From NCBI GenBank assembly GCA_964467455.1, contig CAYXQJ010000001.1:1-64000 (forward strand): a DNA stretch of 64,000 bases, given 5' to 3'. Below the pieces are notes generated by a model that worked only from the letters and a program-made list of their open reading frames with translations, made no database searches and was not told the origin of the DNA. This document shows, one piece after another, positions 46,980-56,700 of the stretch (the first letter of the stretch is position 1; every line of letters begins with the position of its first letter). A program made the position numbers and the translations under genes. The DNA comes from OLB6 sp964467455 (GTDB lineage Bacteria > Bacteroidota > Ignavibacteria > Kapaibacteriales > Kapaibacteriaceae).

Positions 46980-47498
46980 TCATGCCGGTTCGATGATGCA
47001 TAGCGGAGCACCTTTTTCGACAGCCATGCCCTCCTTCGCGGTGAGATTGCGGATGGTGCCGGCATGAGAGGCCGAGATGGCATTTTCCATCTTCATGGCC
47101 TCGAGCGTGAACAATGCTTGCCCCTTCCCAACCAATTCACCTTCCGAGACAAAGATCGATTTCAAAAGTCCGGGCATCGGTGACGTGACCTTGACCACGC
47201 GCGTCTGCATTGCAGGAGACGACTCAAGAACGGCCATCAGTTCGTAGTGTTCATCGCGCAGGATACGTGCCCGATACGCATAGCCACGGAGGTGGATGGT
47301 GACGTGATCAATGCCGTCAGCCTCAACGTAGACCGGGGTCTCTTGGTCCTGACCCATGACCACGTATACTCCATGGCGATCGGTAGGGATCAACGTGACC
47401 GTGGTGCCATCTACAGTTGAAGAGGTGCCGTTAAGAACAGCCGTATGCGTCGTGGTATTGTCACCGGGACTAACGATATAGGTCTTGCTGGAGCTCAT
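46980..47498 (-). CDS. Biotin carboxyl carrier subunit of an acyl-CoA carboxylase
   Basis: 172 residues. The C-terminal 80 residues are a biotinyl domain with SPMPGLLKSIFVSEGELV and the biotin-attachment motif EAMKMEN; before it is a beta-sandwich like that between biotin carboxylase and BCCP in methylcrotonyl/propionyl-CoA carboxylases (BT domain). So this looks like the detached carrier of such an enzyme, partner of the beta subunit at 33.9 kb. ATG at 47498 chosen; the frame extends to 47543. Last gene of a run with a cycloligase, a DMT transporter and a dipeptidase. Confidence 0.9.
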   Translation of the reverse strand: MSSSKTYIVSPGDNTTTHTAVLNGTSSTVDGTTVTLIPTDRHGVYVVMGQDQETPVYVEADGIDHVTIHLRGYAYRARILRDEHYELMAVLESSPAMQTRVVKVTSPMPGLLKSIFVSEGELVGKGQALFTLEAMKMENAISASHAGTIRNLTAKEGMAVEKGAPLCIIEPA

Positions 47499-47518
47499 GT
47501 TCAAAATTACACTATGGA

Positions 47519-48100
47519 TCAGTGTGATGAGGGGGCGTACCAACGCTCTTCGGTCGCAATGGCATCAAGGCGGACGTCGTGCGGTTCGGTCGGGATCATC
47601 TGCACGCGTTGGCATTCGTAGGCGATGCCGATCTTGACAGCCGGTGTTGTGGCGAGGAATCCGTCGTAGTATCCCTTGCCGTAGCCGATGCGGTGACATT
47701 CACGATCGAAGGCCACGATCGGTACGATCACGGCATCCGTGGATGATAGTTCGGTCGCGGCGATGAGGACTTCCGACCCGTCCCGCGTCGGTTCCATGAT
47801 CCCGAACTGTCCCGGTGTCCAGTGCGTGCGCCGATCGATCACCACGTGTTCAAGGCAGCTCGTCGTCGCGTCGATCCTTGGAACAACGACCGTCTTCCCG
47901 ATCGCCCAGGCATATTCGATGAAGGGCATGGTCTCGATCTCTTCACGCGTGGATCGGAAGACATGTACGGTACGAGCACGTTGGAAGACCTTATGCTTAT
48001 GTGCCCGTTCAAAGATCAACTGATCGAAGAGGTGGCGTTTTTCGAGAGCGATGTCACGTCGCAGGGTAAGGACATTCTCCCTGATCTCTTGCTTTGTCAT
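47519..48100 (-). CDS. 5-formyltetrahydrofolate cyclo-ligase
   Basis: 193 residues. The family signature is GYGKGYYDGFL (about 143), with VVPRIDATTS and IVPIVAFDRECHRIGYGKG. The enzyme converts 5-formyl-THF to 5,10-methenyl-THF with ATP. ATG at 48100 overlaps the DMT transporter stop by 4 bases; the in-frame codons further upstream fall inside that gene. Confidence 0.93.
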   Translation of the reverse strand: MTKQEIRENVLTLRRDIALEKRHLFDQLIFERAHKHKVFQRARTVHVFRSTREEIETMPFIEYAWAIGKTVVVPRIDATTSCLEHVVIDRRTHWTPGQFGIMEPTRDGSEVLIAATELSSTDAVIVPIVAFDRECHRIGYGKGYYDGFLATTPAVKIGIAYECQRVQMIPTEPHDVRLDAIATEERWYAPSSH

Positions 48101-48981
48101 GCCTTTTCCGAACGTTGAAGGTAGATGTCGGGTACAACGATAGCGGCGATCAGCAGACCGGCGCCAACTGCCTGTCGTGTGCTCCACGATTCATCAAGGA
48201 CGATCCATGCAATGATGGCCGCAAAGATGGGCTCAAGGGCGAAGATCACGGCGGCGCGAACGGGATGGGTAAATCGTTGAAAACGAGTTTGGATCCAGGT
48301 GGTGATCACCGAGGCGAAGACGCCGCAATAGACGATGCCGAGGATCAAGGGTAGCGACCAGTTGATCGAGATCACTCCCCCATCTACGAACTCGATGCTG
48401 ATGACAGCCAGGACGACCGTCATCAAGAACTGCATGATCACCAAGGCATTCTGCTTGTTGGGCTCATCATGCAGCTCCGTTGTCCACAGATCGATATAGA
48501 CCACATAGAACGCCCAGATCATCGCACTCAGCAACGTTAGCGCATCGCCGACCTGAATGCCGGCAAGGTCGGGCGAGGTAAAGAGCCATAACCCTAGAGT
48601 GACCACACCAACGGAGAGCCAATGGATCTTTTTTACCTTGGTGCCTTCTACCAAACGGTACGCAAAGGGTGTGAATACCACCATCGTTCCCGTGATAAAG
48701 GCTGAGGCCGATGCCGTCGTGGTCTGCAACCCGATGGATTGCAGCACGAATCCGATCCCGAATAACACGCCAAGGATCGCCCCTTTCCTGATCAGGGGGC
48801 GGTCCCAGCCCTTCAAGGCGCCAGGCCACAGGAGAATGGCGAGAAGGCTGGCCAACAAGAACCGCGTCAGGACGAAGGCCGATGGCGTGACGTCGGGTAA
48901 GGCCAACTTGATGATGACGAAGGTGCCACCCCATAGAAGGGTGACCAAGGCCATCAGGCCTTCGGCACGATGACGGGTCAT
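48097..48981 (-). CDS. EamA/DMT-family metabolite exporter
   Basis: 294 residues, ten helices in two EamA repeats (LMALVTLLWGGTFVIIKLALP at the start; ALEPIFAAIIAWIVLDESWS in the second). Drug/metabolite transporter of unknown substrate. Start overlaps the dipeptidase stop by 4 bases. Confidence 0.9.
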   Translation of the reverse strand: MTRHRAEGLMALVTLLWGGTFVIIKLALPDVTPSAFVLTRFLLASLLAILLWPGALKGWDRPLIRKGAILGVLFGIGFVLQSIGLQTTTASASAFITGTMVVFTPFAYRLVEGTKVKKIHWLSVGVVTLGLWLFTSPDLAGIQVGDALTLLSAMIWAFYVVYIDLWTTELHDEPNKQNALVIMQFLMTVVLAVISIEFVDGGVISINWSLPLILGIVYCGVFASVITTWIQTRFQRFTHPVRAAVIFALEPIFAAIIAWIVLDESWSTRQAVGAGLLIAAIVVPDIYLQRSEKA

Positions 48982-50357
48982 GCTTTGTGCGTTGCGTCGA
49001 GGTAGTGATAGAACCGCACGGCGGCTTGTTTTCCAAGGCGGAAATTCTCAAGTGAAAAGTGTTCGTCGGGTGAGTGGGCGTTCTCGTTGTTGAGTCCGAA
49101 TCCCATCAACACGGTTGGTGCACCGAGAACACTGTCGAAGAGTTGAACCACCGGAATAGAGCCGCCTTCACGCTGATATTTGCAGGCAACGCCGTAGGTC
49201 TCTTCCAGGGCCCGCGAGGCGGCCGACATTGCCGAGGCAGAGCGGTCGACAAGGACAGGGTCGGCTCCATGAAGATCCGTCACCGTAGCCGTGATCCCCG
49301 GCGGAAGATGTTGGGCAACGAAGTCCTGCACCTTGCGTGCGATGTCCTTGTGCTCTTGATGTGGGACAAGGCGCATACTCACCTTTGCCATGGCCTTTGC
49401 GGGAAGGACGGTCTTTGCTCCTTCGCCGGTGAAACCACCGAGTATACCGTTGACGTCAAGTGTCGGCCGGGTCCAGAGTTTTTCGACCGTTGAATAGTTC
49501 CGTTCGCCACCAAGACCGTTGACATCGACGTCCTTCATTAATCGCTCATCGCTGTACTTGAGCGAGGCAAGTTCCGCACGTTCGGCATCGGAGATCGCCA
49601 GCACATCATCATAGAATCCAGGGATGGTCACGGTGCCATTCTCATCTTTCATGAGGCCGATGATCGTACAAAGCGCATTGAGCGGATTGGCAACGGGTCC
49701 ACCGTACGAGCCGCTGTGGAGATCACGATTGGGACCTTGCACGTCGATCTGCAGGTAGGCCAGGCCGCGAAGGCCGTAGACGATCGACGGTTCGCCGGGC
49801 GCGAACATCGCGGTGTCGGAGACCACGACGGCATCGCACGACAGACGGTCGCGATGTTGCTTTACGAACGGCGTCAGGTTCGGACTGCCGATCTCTTCTT
49901 CACCTTCGATCAACAGTTTGATGTTGACCGGAAGCGACCCCTCCGTGGCAAGCATGGCCTCAATGGCTTTGAGGTGAAGGAACACTTGCCCCTTATCATC
50001 AGTAGCACCGCGGGCAAAGATCTTGCCGTCACGAACGGTTGGCGAAAAAGGTGGGTCGGTCCAGAGATCAAGCGGGTCAACGGGCTGCACATCGTAATGA
50101 CCGTACATCAAGACGGTCGTCTTGTCCGGTCCGGCACCAAGATGCTCAGCATACACGATCGGGTGGCCGTTGGTAGGATGGATCTCGACAACAGGCATGC
50201 CGATCGAGCGTAGATGTTCGGCCAACCACTCTGCACAGTGCTGAACATCTGTCGCTCTTTCGGGGTCGGTGCTGACGCTGCCGATGGATAAAAACTCTGT
50301 CAGTTGTGCCAACGACGCATCTTCGTGGGACGTCAAATGAACAAGGGCTTGATTCAT
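48978..50357 (-). CDS. M20-family dipeptidase
   Basis: 459 residues. Zn ligands and catalytic residues are in MYGHYDVQPVDPLDLW (His, Asp), GATDDKGQ, EGEEEIGSPN (Glu, catalytic base) and VSDTAMF; the lid domain lies at about 200-360. This is the PepV/carnosinase-like M20 type that cleaves dipeptides in the cytosol, a fitting partner of Opp uptake. First gene of the dipeptidase-EamA-cycloligase-BCCP run. A TATCTTGC near-match to the promoter box is about 35 bases upstream. Confidence 0.93.
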   Translation of the reverse strand: MNQALVHLTSHEDASLAQLTEFLSIGSVSTDPERATDVQHCAEWLAEHLRSIGMPVVEIHPTNGHPIVYAEHLGAGPDKTTVLMYGHYDVQPVDPLDLWTDPPFSPTVRDGKIFARGATDDKGQVFLHLKAIEAMLATEGSLPVNIKLLIEGEEEIGSPNLTPFVKQHRDRLSCDAVVVSDTAMFAPGEPSIVYGLRGLAYLQIDVQGPNRDLHSGSYGGPVANPLNALCTIIGLMKDENGTVTIPGFYDDVLAISDAERAELASLKYSDERLMKDVDVNGLGGERNYSTVEKLWTRPTLDVNGILGGFTGEGAKTVLPAKAMAKVSMRLVPHQEHKDIARKVQDFVAQHLPPGITATVTDLHGADPVLVDRSASAMSAASRALEETYGVACKYQREGGSIPVVQLFDSVLGAPTVLMGFGLNNENAHSPDEHFSLENFRLGKQAAVRFYHYLDATHKA

Positions 50358-50446
50358 GATTTATACTTACGTGAGTCGAAAAAAGCACTGCAAGATACGG
50401 ATAGGACTTGCGATAGGCGGACGAATGACCGATGTTTGTCGGAGAC

Positions 50447-51106
50447 ATGGACTCTCAGTTGCTTGTTCATCTTTCCTACCTTCTATTGGTGGGAGCGTCG
50501 CTCGTGCGGGCGATCTTACCGTTGCGGATCCTCGCGATCTTCTCCGGTCTCAGTGCCGTCATCTATGATGTTAGCATTGAAGAGTTCGGTATGGTCGCCT
50601 GGGAAAGTGCATTCACGCTGATCAATGCGATCCAGGTTGGCATTCTGATCTACGAAAAACAGCGCGCACGGTTGACGCCGGAAGAAGAGATCTTAAGGCA
50701 ACGGATGTTCTCGCAACTCAGCGTCGTGGATTTTCATCGGTTGATGCGCATGGGCACGTGGGTCACAACCACGGAAGGCGAAGTGTTGACGCGACAGGGA
50801 CATCCGGTGGCGAGGATCGTCGTCATTACCGACGGTGCCACGGCAGTCGATATCGACGGACGGACAGTGGCCTACTGTCGGGAAGGCGACTTTATCGGCG
50901 AGATGGCCTTTGTCAGCGGCAAACCGGCATCGGCAACGGTTACAACGATATCGCCGACACGGTATCTAATGTGGAGGTTCTCGGATCTTAAGGCGTTGAT
51001 CGAGAAGTATCCAGACATCCGCACCGCATTACAATCTGTCTTTAATCGAAATCTCATCGACAAGCTTGCTCGTGAATCGCCGGAAACGGAAACGGAAACG
51101 GTATGA
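50447..51106 (+). CDS. Membrane protein with Popeye-like helices and a cyclic-nucleotide-binding domain
   Basis: 219 residues (an ATG five codons upstream is also in frame). Three short hydrophobic helices (LLVHLSYLLLVGASLVRAILPLR; ILAIFSGLSAVIYDV; WESAFTLINAIQVGILIYEK) precede a C-terminal cNMP-binding beta barrel with REGDFIGEMAFVSGKPASATVTTISPTRYLMW, the phosphate-binding-cassette region. GEMAFVSGKPASATV has Ser-Ala where CRP has Arg-Ser, so cyclic-nucleotide binding is not certain. The layout is that of Popeye-domain proteins. It ends in three 6-bp repeats (GGAAAC) and overlaps the next gene by 4 bases. Confidence 0.8.
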   Translation: MDSQLLVHLSYLLLVGASLVRAILPLRILAIFSGLSAVIYDVSIEEFGMVAWESAFTLINAIQVGILIYEKQRARLTPEEEILRQRMFSQLSVVDFHRLMRMGTWVTTTEGEVLTRQGHPVARIVVITDGATAVDIDGRTVAYCREGDFIGEMAFVSGKPASATVTTISPTRYLMWRFSDLKALIEKYPDIRTALQSVFNRNLIDKLARESPETETETV

Positions 51107-51945
51107 AGATCTTAGACATCGACGGTCCGTTGCAGCTCTCCAATGACGGAGAGCTAGAGATTGTGTTCTTGGGAACAGGCACGGCGTTCGCTCGCTCTCT
51201 GTTTCAAACGAACTTTGTGATCATCAAGGGCGACACACATATCCTTGTCGACTTTGGGATGACCGGTCCGCAGGCCATCACAGCCGTGGGAAGAAAGGCC
51301 GAAGACATCTTCGTAGTGCTGCCGACCCATTCGCATTCGGATCACATCGGCGGCATGGAATACCTCACGCTGATCAATCGGTATTTCGCGCAGCCGCAGG
51401 GAAAGCCAAAGTTGACCCTGATCTCGACGGAAGAGTACCTGCCGGTGTTGTGGGAACAGTCACTTCGCGGTGGGTTGGAATACAATGAGCTCAATCCGGA
51501 AGGACGACGTCTTGGCGTCAGCGACTTCTACGACATTCATTATGCCGAATCACATTCTGACGCACGGCGGTCCGTGTTCCGCACTCATTTCCGCGGCATC
51601 GACATCGAACTCTTCCACACCAATCATATCCCTGGTGAAGCCGAGACGGCCAAAGATGCCTTCATCACGTACGGACTCTTGGTCGACGGACGGGTCTTCC
51701 TGTCCGGTGACACGAAGTTCGATCCGGATCTGATCTCCATGTATGAAGATCGTGCAGAGATCTTCTTTCATGATGCCAGTCTCAAGAAGAATGCAGTACA
51801 TGCCTCAACGGGTGAACTTGCAACGCTCTCGGCAAGCGTTCGCCAACGCATGTACCTGATGCATTATCAAGACGAGACGTCAGCTGAGGATGCAGCAGCG
51901 TTTGCTGGTCTCGCACAGCAGAACAAGCGCTATATCTTTACATGA
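51103..51945 (+). CDS. MBL-fold metallohydrolase
   Basis: 280 residues. Metal motif PTHSHSDHIGGMEYL (HxHxDH), a second His in FHTNHIPGEAE, and LSGDTKFDPD with the bridging Asp; MHYQDETSAED near the end supplies the last His. It looks like the RNase Z/ClassII-phosphodiesterase branch rather than a glyoxalase. Translationally coupled (ATGA) to the Popeye-like cNMP sensor, so a nucleotide substrate is an attractive but unproven idea. 3' end overlaps bshA by 8 bases. Confidence 0.85.
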   Translation: MKILDIDGPLQLSNDGELEIVFLGTGTAFARSLFQTNFVIIKGDTHILVDFGMTGPQAITAVGRKAEDIFVVLPTHSHSDHIGGMEYLTLINRYFAQPQGKPKLTLISTEEYLPVLWEQSLRGGLEYNELNPEGRRLGVSDFYDIHYAESHSDARRSVFRTHFRGIDIELFHTNHIPGEAETAKDAFITYGLLVDGRVFLSGDTKFDPDLISMYEDRAEIFFHDASLKKNAVHASTGELATLSASVRQRMYLMHYQDETSAEDAAAFAGLAQQNKRYIFT

Positions 51946-53056
51946 GCGACTCGTAGAGTCGTTCGTACATCGGTACGATCAACGAGATATCGAACTTGTT
52001 GACCGCTCGTTCACGTGCTCTTGTGCGAAACGACGCTAACTTCTTTTCATTGGTCAACAGGTCCGTACAGTACTTGGCCATGCGCTTCACATCGCCGAGT
52101 TCTGCCAGGTAGCCGCTCTCTCCATGCTCGACCACTTCCCCGATGCCGCCGATATTGGTGCCGATCACCGGCACACTACACGACATCGCCTCGAGTGCTG
52201 AAAGGCCGAAACTCTCCTGCTGAGACGGTAGCAAAAACACATCGGCCACGGAGAGGATCTCCGGTAGTGCACTCTGCTTACCAAGGAAGGTGACGTGATC
52301 AGCCACTCCTAACTCACGGCAGAGACGTTCGGCATCGCTTCTCTCCGGCCCATCCCCAACAAACACCAATCTCGCCGGTACGGTGTTTCGAACTTCAGCC
52401 AAGATGCGTACACAATCTTGCACACGCTTGACCGGTCGGAAATTCGAAATGTGCATCAAGACCTTCTCGTCGTTCGGTTTGATGTGGCGGGTCAGGTCTG
52501 TACATTCCTGCCGTTGATAATAGTTCGTGTCGACGAAGTTCGGGATCACGGCGATCGGTAATTCGGATCCGAAATTCTGGTGTGTCCGCTCCTGAAGAAA
52601 ACGGGAGACGGCCGTGACATGGTCAGACTTTTCGAGTGAAAATCGAACAAGTGGATGAAAGGTCGGTTCCAAACCTACCAGTGTGATGTCGGTACCATGC
52701 AACGTGGTGATCAGCTTTAGGGGGCGACTCTGATGCAAGATCTCTCTCGCCAGAAAACCGCTGATGGCATGTGGGATGGCATAATGTACGTGTAAGACAT
52801 CAAGCGTTTCATATTTTGCCACGTCGATGATCTTCCCTGCCAGTGCCAACGTATATAGATTGAACTCTAGCAGTGGATAGGTCGGTGTTTCCACCTCGTG
52901 ATAGAAGATGTTGTCTTGAAATCGATCAAGTCGCATCGGTTGATCGTACGTGATGAAATGCACTTGATGACCACGTCGTGCAAGTTCTTGTCCTAGTTCA
53001 GTTGCCAGGACGCCACTGCCGCCGTACGTGGGATAACAGACCATTCCGATCTTCAT
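51938..53056 (-). CDS. bshA: N-acetyl-alpha-D-glucosaminyl L-malate synthase (bacillithiol biosynthesis)
   Basis: 372 residues, GT4 fold. BshA features: KIGMVCYPTYGGSGVLATELGQ at the N-terminus, HVHYAIPHAISG, LITTLHGTDITLVG, then LMHISNFRPVKRVQD and EIGTNIGGIGEV-like C-terminal donor site (PSQQESFGLSALEAM). The enzyme joins UDP-GlcNAc to L-malate, the first step of bacillithiol synthesis. ATG at 53056 chosen since the family starts there; the frame extends 28 codons further. Divergent from the IMPACT-family gene by about 20 bases. Confidence 0.95.
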   Translation of the reverse strand: MKIGMVCYPTYGGSGVLATELGQELARRGHQVHFITYDQPMRLDRFQDNIFYHEVETPTYPLLEFNLYTLALAGKIIDVAKYETLDVLHVHYAIPHAISGFLAREILHQSRPLKLITTLHGTDITLVGLEPTFHPLVRFSLEKSDHVTAVSRFLQERTHQNFGSELPIAVIPNFVDTNYYQRQECTDLTRHIKPNDEKVLMHISNFRPVKRVQDCVRILAEVRNTVPARLVFVGDGPERSDAERLCRELGVADHVTFLGKQSALPEILSVADVFLLPSQQESFGLSALEAMSCSVPVIGTNIGGIGEVVEHGESGYLAELGDVKRMAKYCTDLLTNEKKLASFRTRARERAVNKFDISLIVPMYERLYESLM

Positions 53057-53077
53057 TGTTTGCCTTCGATTGGGTAC

Positions 53078-53710
53078 ATGACCGCTGCTAATGACGCTAT
53101 GCCGGTGTTCGATCTTACGATCGATCACGAATATCAACACGAAATTACGATCAAGAGATCACGGTTTCTTGCTTATCTGATCCCGGTACGGGACCGAGAC
53201 GAAGCAACGACCGCATTAGAACGTTTGCGAAAAGAATACTGGGATGCCGTCCATCATTGTTTTGCATATCGCATCGGTGAACATGGATTAGAGTACCGCA
53301 TGAGTGATGATGGTGAACCAAGCGGTACTGCTGGTAAACCGATCCTGTTCGCCCTGCAGCAACATCGTTTGACCAATGTATTGTGTGTTGTGGTTCGGTA
53401 TTTCGGAGGGGTCAAACTTGGCGTTGGTCCCCTCGCGCGTGCCTACGCCGACGCCGCGAAAGAGGTCATCACGGTCGCTACCCTCTCGCCGATCGTGCCG
53501 GTGGAGTCGGTTGCGGTCTTTTGCAGCTACGACGACGTCTCGCGCGTGATCGATCTCTTGACCGAAGTGCAGGCTCAGTATGCAACATCCTATAGCGACG
53601 CCGTGCGTTTCGACGTTACGGTCCCACTTCACCGAGCAAACTTTCTGTATGAAGAGTTGATCACTCGAACGAACGGCCGTGCCGGCTTCTCAAAAGTCGC
53701 CGCCGAGTGA
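53078..53710 (+). CDS. YigZ/IMPACT-family protein
   Basis: 210 residues. N-terminal UPF0029 domain with KRSRFLAYLIPVRD, HHCFAYRIGEHGLEYRMSDDGEPSGTAGKPIL and VVRYFGGVKLGVGPLARAYADAA, the family signature. The C-terminal DUF1949 ferredoxin-like domain follows. Bacterial members are of unclear function, related to the eukaryotic translation regulator IMPACT. Alternative starts: TTG 53060 or ATG 53099. Its last 21 bases overlap the convergent barrel protein. Confidence 0.92.
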   Translation: MTAANDAMPVFDLTIDHEYQHEITIKRSRFLAYLIPVRDRDEATTALERLRKEYWDAVHHCFAYRIGEHGLEYRMSDDGEPSGTAGKPILFALQQHRLTNVLCVVVRYFGGVKLGVGPLARAYADAAKEVITVATLSPIVPVESVAVFCSYDDVSRVIDLLTEVQAQYATSYSDAVRFDVTVPLHRANFLYEELITRTNGRAGFSKVAAE

Positions 53711-56700
53711 GAACAGGTAGACCGGCGCGGAGAGACCGTAGCCAGGGATCCGGCGCCAGGCGACATCAAATCGAAGCGGAAGTCCAAGGGCAAGCGAACG
53801 GATACCGAAGCCCATGCTATAGAGGATCGATTCTTGTGCAGCACGGGTGACATTTCCGATCGTTTCCCACGCCTGACCGTTTTGATCATAGGCCCCGCCG
53901 ATGTCGAAGAACACCTGGCCTTGAAGGCCTTGGAACAGAGCCGGGATCGGACCGGCTTGAAAAGCGACGAGTAATGGGAAACGCAGCTCGGCATTACCCA
54001 CGAAGTACTGAGAGCCGTTTCGCTCGTTGATAGCGTAACCACGCAGCGGCCATCCGGGGCGGGTGAAGGCAAAATCCTCGGGATTCACGAACGGCCAGCC
54101 GGCATCACTAAAGAAGCGATTGAACCAATTGTCGATGCCTCCGATAAAGAACTTCTGCGGATTCCGTCCGGCACTGTATCCCCCGCTGCCACGAAGGGCG
54201 ATGCAGTACGAGCCGCCGAGGTGGACATAGTGTCGCAGATCTGCGCGCATCGTGGCAAAGGCAAGACCATTGTCGCCGATCGGCGGCGATCCCTCGAGCG
54301 TAAGATTCAGACGCGACCCCTTGATCGGAGCCCAGAACCCCCAAAGTGCATCGTCGAGTACATAGGAGATCGTTGGCACGACCACGAAACGATCCAGCGA
54401 CGGCATGGTCGGGACGTCGATGTTCTCTTTTGTCATGGCTTGCGCCTGCGCGCCAAAGTCCAATCGAGTGTATCGACTGAATGGGAGCGTTGCCCATCCG
54501 GCAACGCCATAGGTTCTCATGCGATACGTGAAGGACGCAAATCCACCGTTATAGGGTTCCGTGATGAACGTATAGCCGGCATTGTGGAAACCAGCCACGC
54601 TGACATCGATCACGTCGGGTTTGTAGGTGTACTGAAGGAAGAAATTACTGTTGGTCAGATCCAAGAACAGATTGGCCATGAAGTAGATCTCATGGTCGCC
54701 CATCATATCGGTAAAGAGCATTTGGATCGTGCCTTGGGCGCCGTACCAATTCGAGTAGCCCGCATTGCCGGTCACGACATCAGGTGTAAAGGCCACACGG
54801 TAATCCTTCGGCGTGAAGTCTACCTGCGGCTCCCCTGCCTTGGCGCGTTCGTCCGCCATGGTCGCTGCGTCATCATTCGGCGCAACAATGGCCCCTTGAC
54901 CAAGATCGACATCGAAGACACCATAACTCAGGCTGGTCGAGTCTTTGCCGCGGGCTGCATCGTCCATGATGGCAGCGAGAGAATTGCGCTCGTTCGTTTC
55001 CCGCTCACGGAATCGTGTAGGGGGCAAGGAGTCACGCACCTTGAGATCGAACGGATACTTCAACATGAACAAGTCGTAGCCGACGCGATTCTGAGAGGTG
55101 AAGACCAGCTTCGTGCCATCGTTCGACAATGAGAGCTGACTTACCTCCTGCAGAGAATTGGAGCGTGCTTGAAGATTCAGTGTTGAGAGGTCGAGTTCCC
55201 AGAGGTTGGTGATGCCGTTATAGTCGGCGGTGAACAACAGTGATCGATGATCAGGTGCGACAGCTATGGAATATTTGCCAACACTTGGATCATTCGTTAG
55301 ACGCTCGATCTTACGCTCAACGGTCGAGATGCGGTAGAGATCATGTTGATGGACATCGTGATCCCACATGAAGAAGTTCTCCGACGTTTCCGTGCCGGAG
55401 GTGTATCGTCCGCGGTCAGAGATGAAGTAGAGCGTCTCGCTGTCCGGACCCCATGTCGGTTCGGCATCCGTGAAAATGTCGTTCGTGATCTGATCGAGTT
55501 GTTTCGAGTTCAGATCGTAGGTGTAGACATCGCTCTGTATACCGCCGGGTGCGGCATCGAAGGCGAGTTTACTCCCATCCGGTGACCAGTTGACGCCACC
55601 GATCGTTTGCATGTCGAACTTGAGGACATCGTAATCTTCATCTTCAACATCGATCAAATAGATCGCATCTTCACCACCGGCTTTAGCTCCGACGGCCAGA
55701 CGCTTACCGTCAGGACTCCATGAGATACCCGGCGTCAAGAAGTTGAGTTCTTCAAAGTCCGTGGACCGCGAACTGCCTGCGAGTTTTCGTACGTCTTTTG
55801 TGCGAAGATCCATCACGTAGAGACCAAACACGCCGTCACCACGGTCAGAGATAAAGGCAACATGTTCACCATCCGGCGAGATGGCCGGTGAGGTGTTATA
55901 GAAGTTGTCTTCTTTCTGATGGTTGGTCAGGCGGCTTGCCCAGTCTTCGACATATTCATATCGGTCGACATCCGGGAAGTAGAACTTCTTCGTGTCTTTG
56001 GCCCACTGTTCCGACATTTCTTCATACGTCATACCGAACGAAGCTCGGAACGTTTGATTCACATCGCCGATGGTTCGGAACCGATTGAGAACTTCTCCGA
56101 CCTTTCCTTTTCCGTACTTTTCAGCGATATAGGTCCAGAATGCCTGTCCGCCACGATAGGCGAAGTAGCCGGAGAGCTGATTGAGTCCCTTGAGGTATTC
56201 AGAGACGGCAACGTCACGCATGAACTGATCGGTCTTAACGTCAAGACCACCAACGGCCGAATACTCAGCGAATCCTTCATTCATCCATAGTGGCAACATC
56301 GCCTTAGCAGAGTTGCTTAATAGTGCCTGGATCGACCCGCCGTAGAACATGTCGTTGATCACGGCGTGTACCAACTCGTGATGGATCACGTGGGCGAACT
56401 TGGAGTAGTCACCCTCGTACGGCACGACGATCCGGTTCTTGAACAGCTCCGTAACGCCGCCAATGCCTTCCGACATGAACTCGTCGATCACATTGGTTTG
56501 TTGAAACTGATTGTGCGAGCCGTAGACAATAAAAACGATCCGCTTTGTGATGCGGAATGAGAGAGTGTTCTCGATCTCTGCCAGCGCTTCTTCGGCCTTC
56601 ATGGCTGTGAACTTCGCAGCGTAGTCACCACCTTGGTGGTAATACACGTCGAAGTTCTCAGACTGGATGAACTTCCAGTCAAAACGCTGATACTGAACCT

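Noticed and set aside
51082..51099. GGAAAC x3 repeat as a possible phase-variable switch
   Set aside because: The unit is 6 bases and keeps the frame; three units are too few for slippage. It probably only provides the ribosome-binding site for the next gene.
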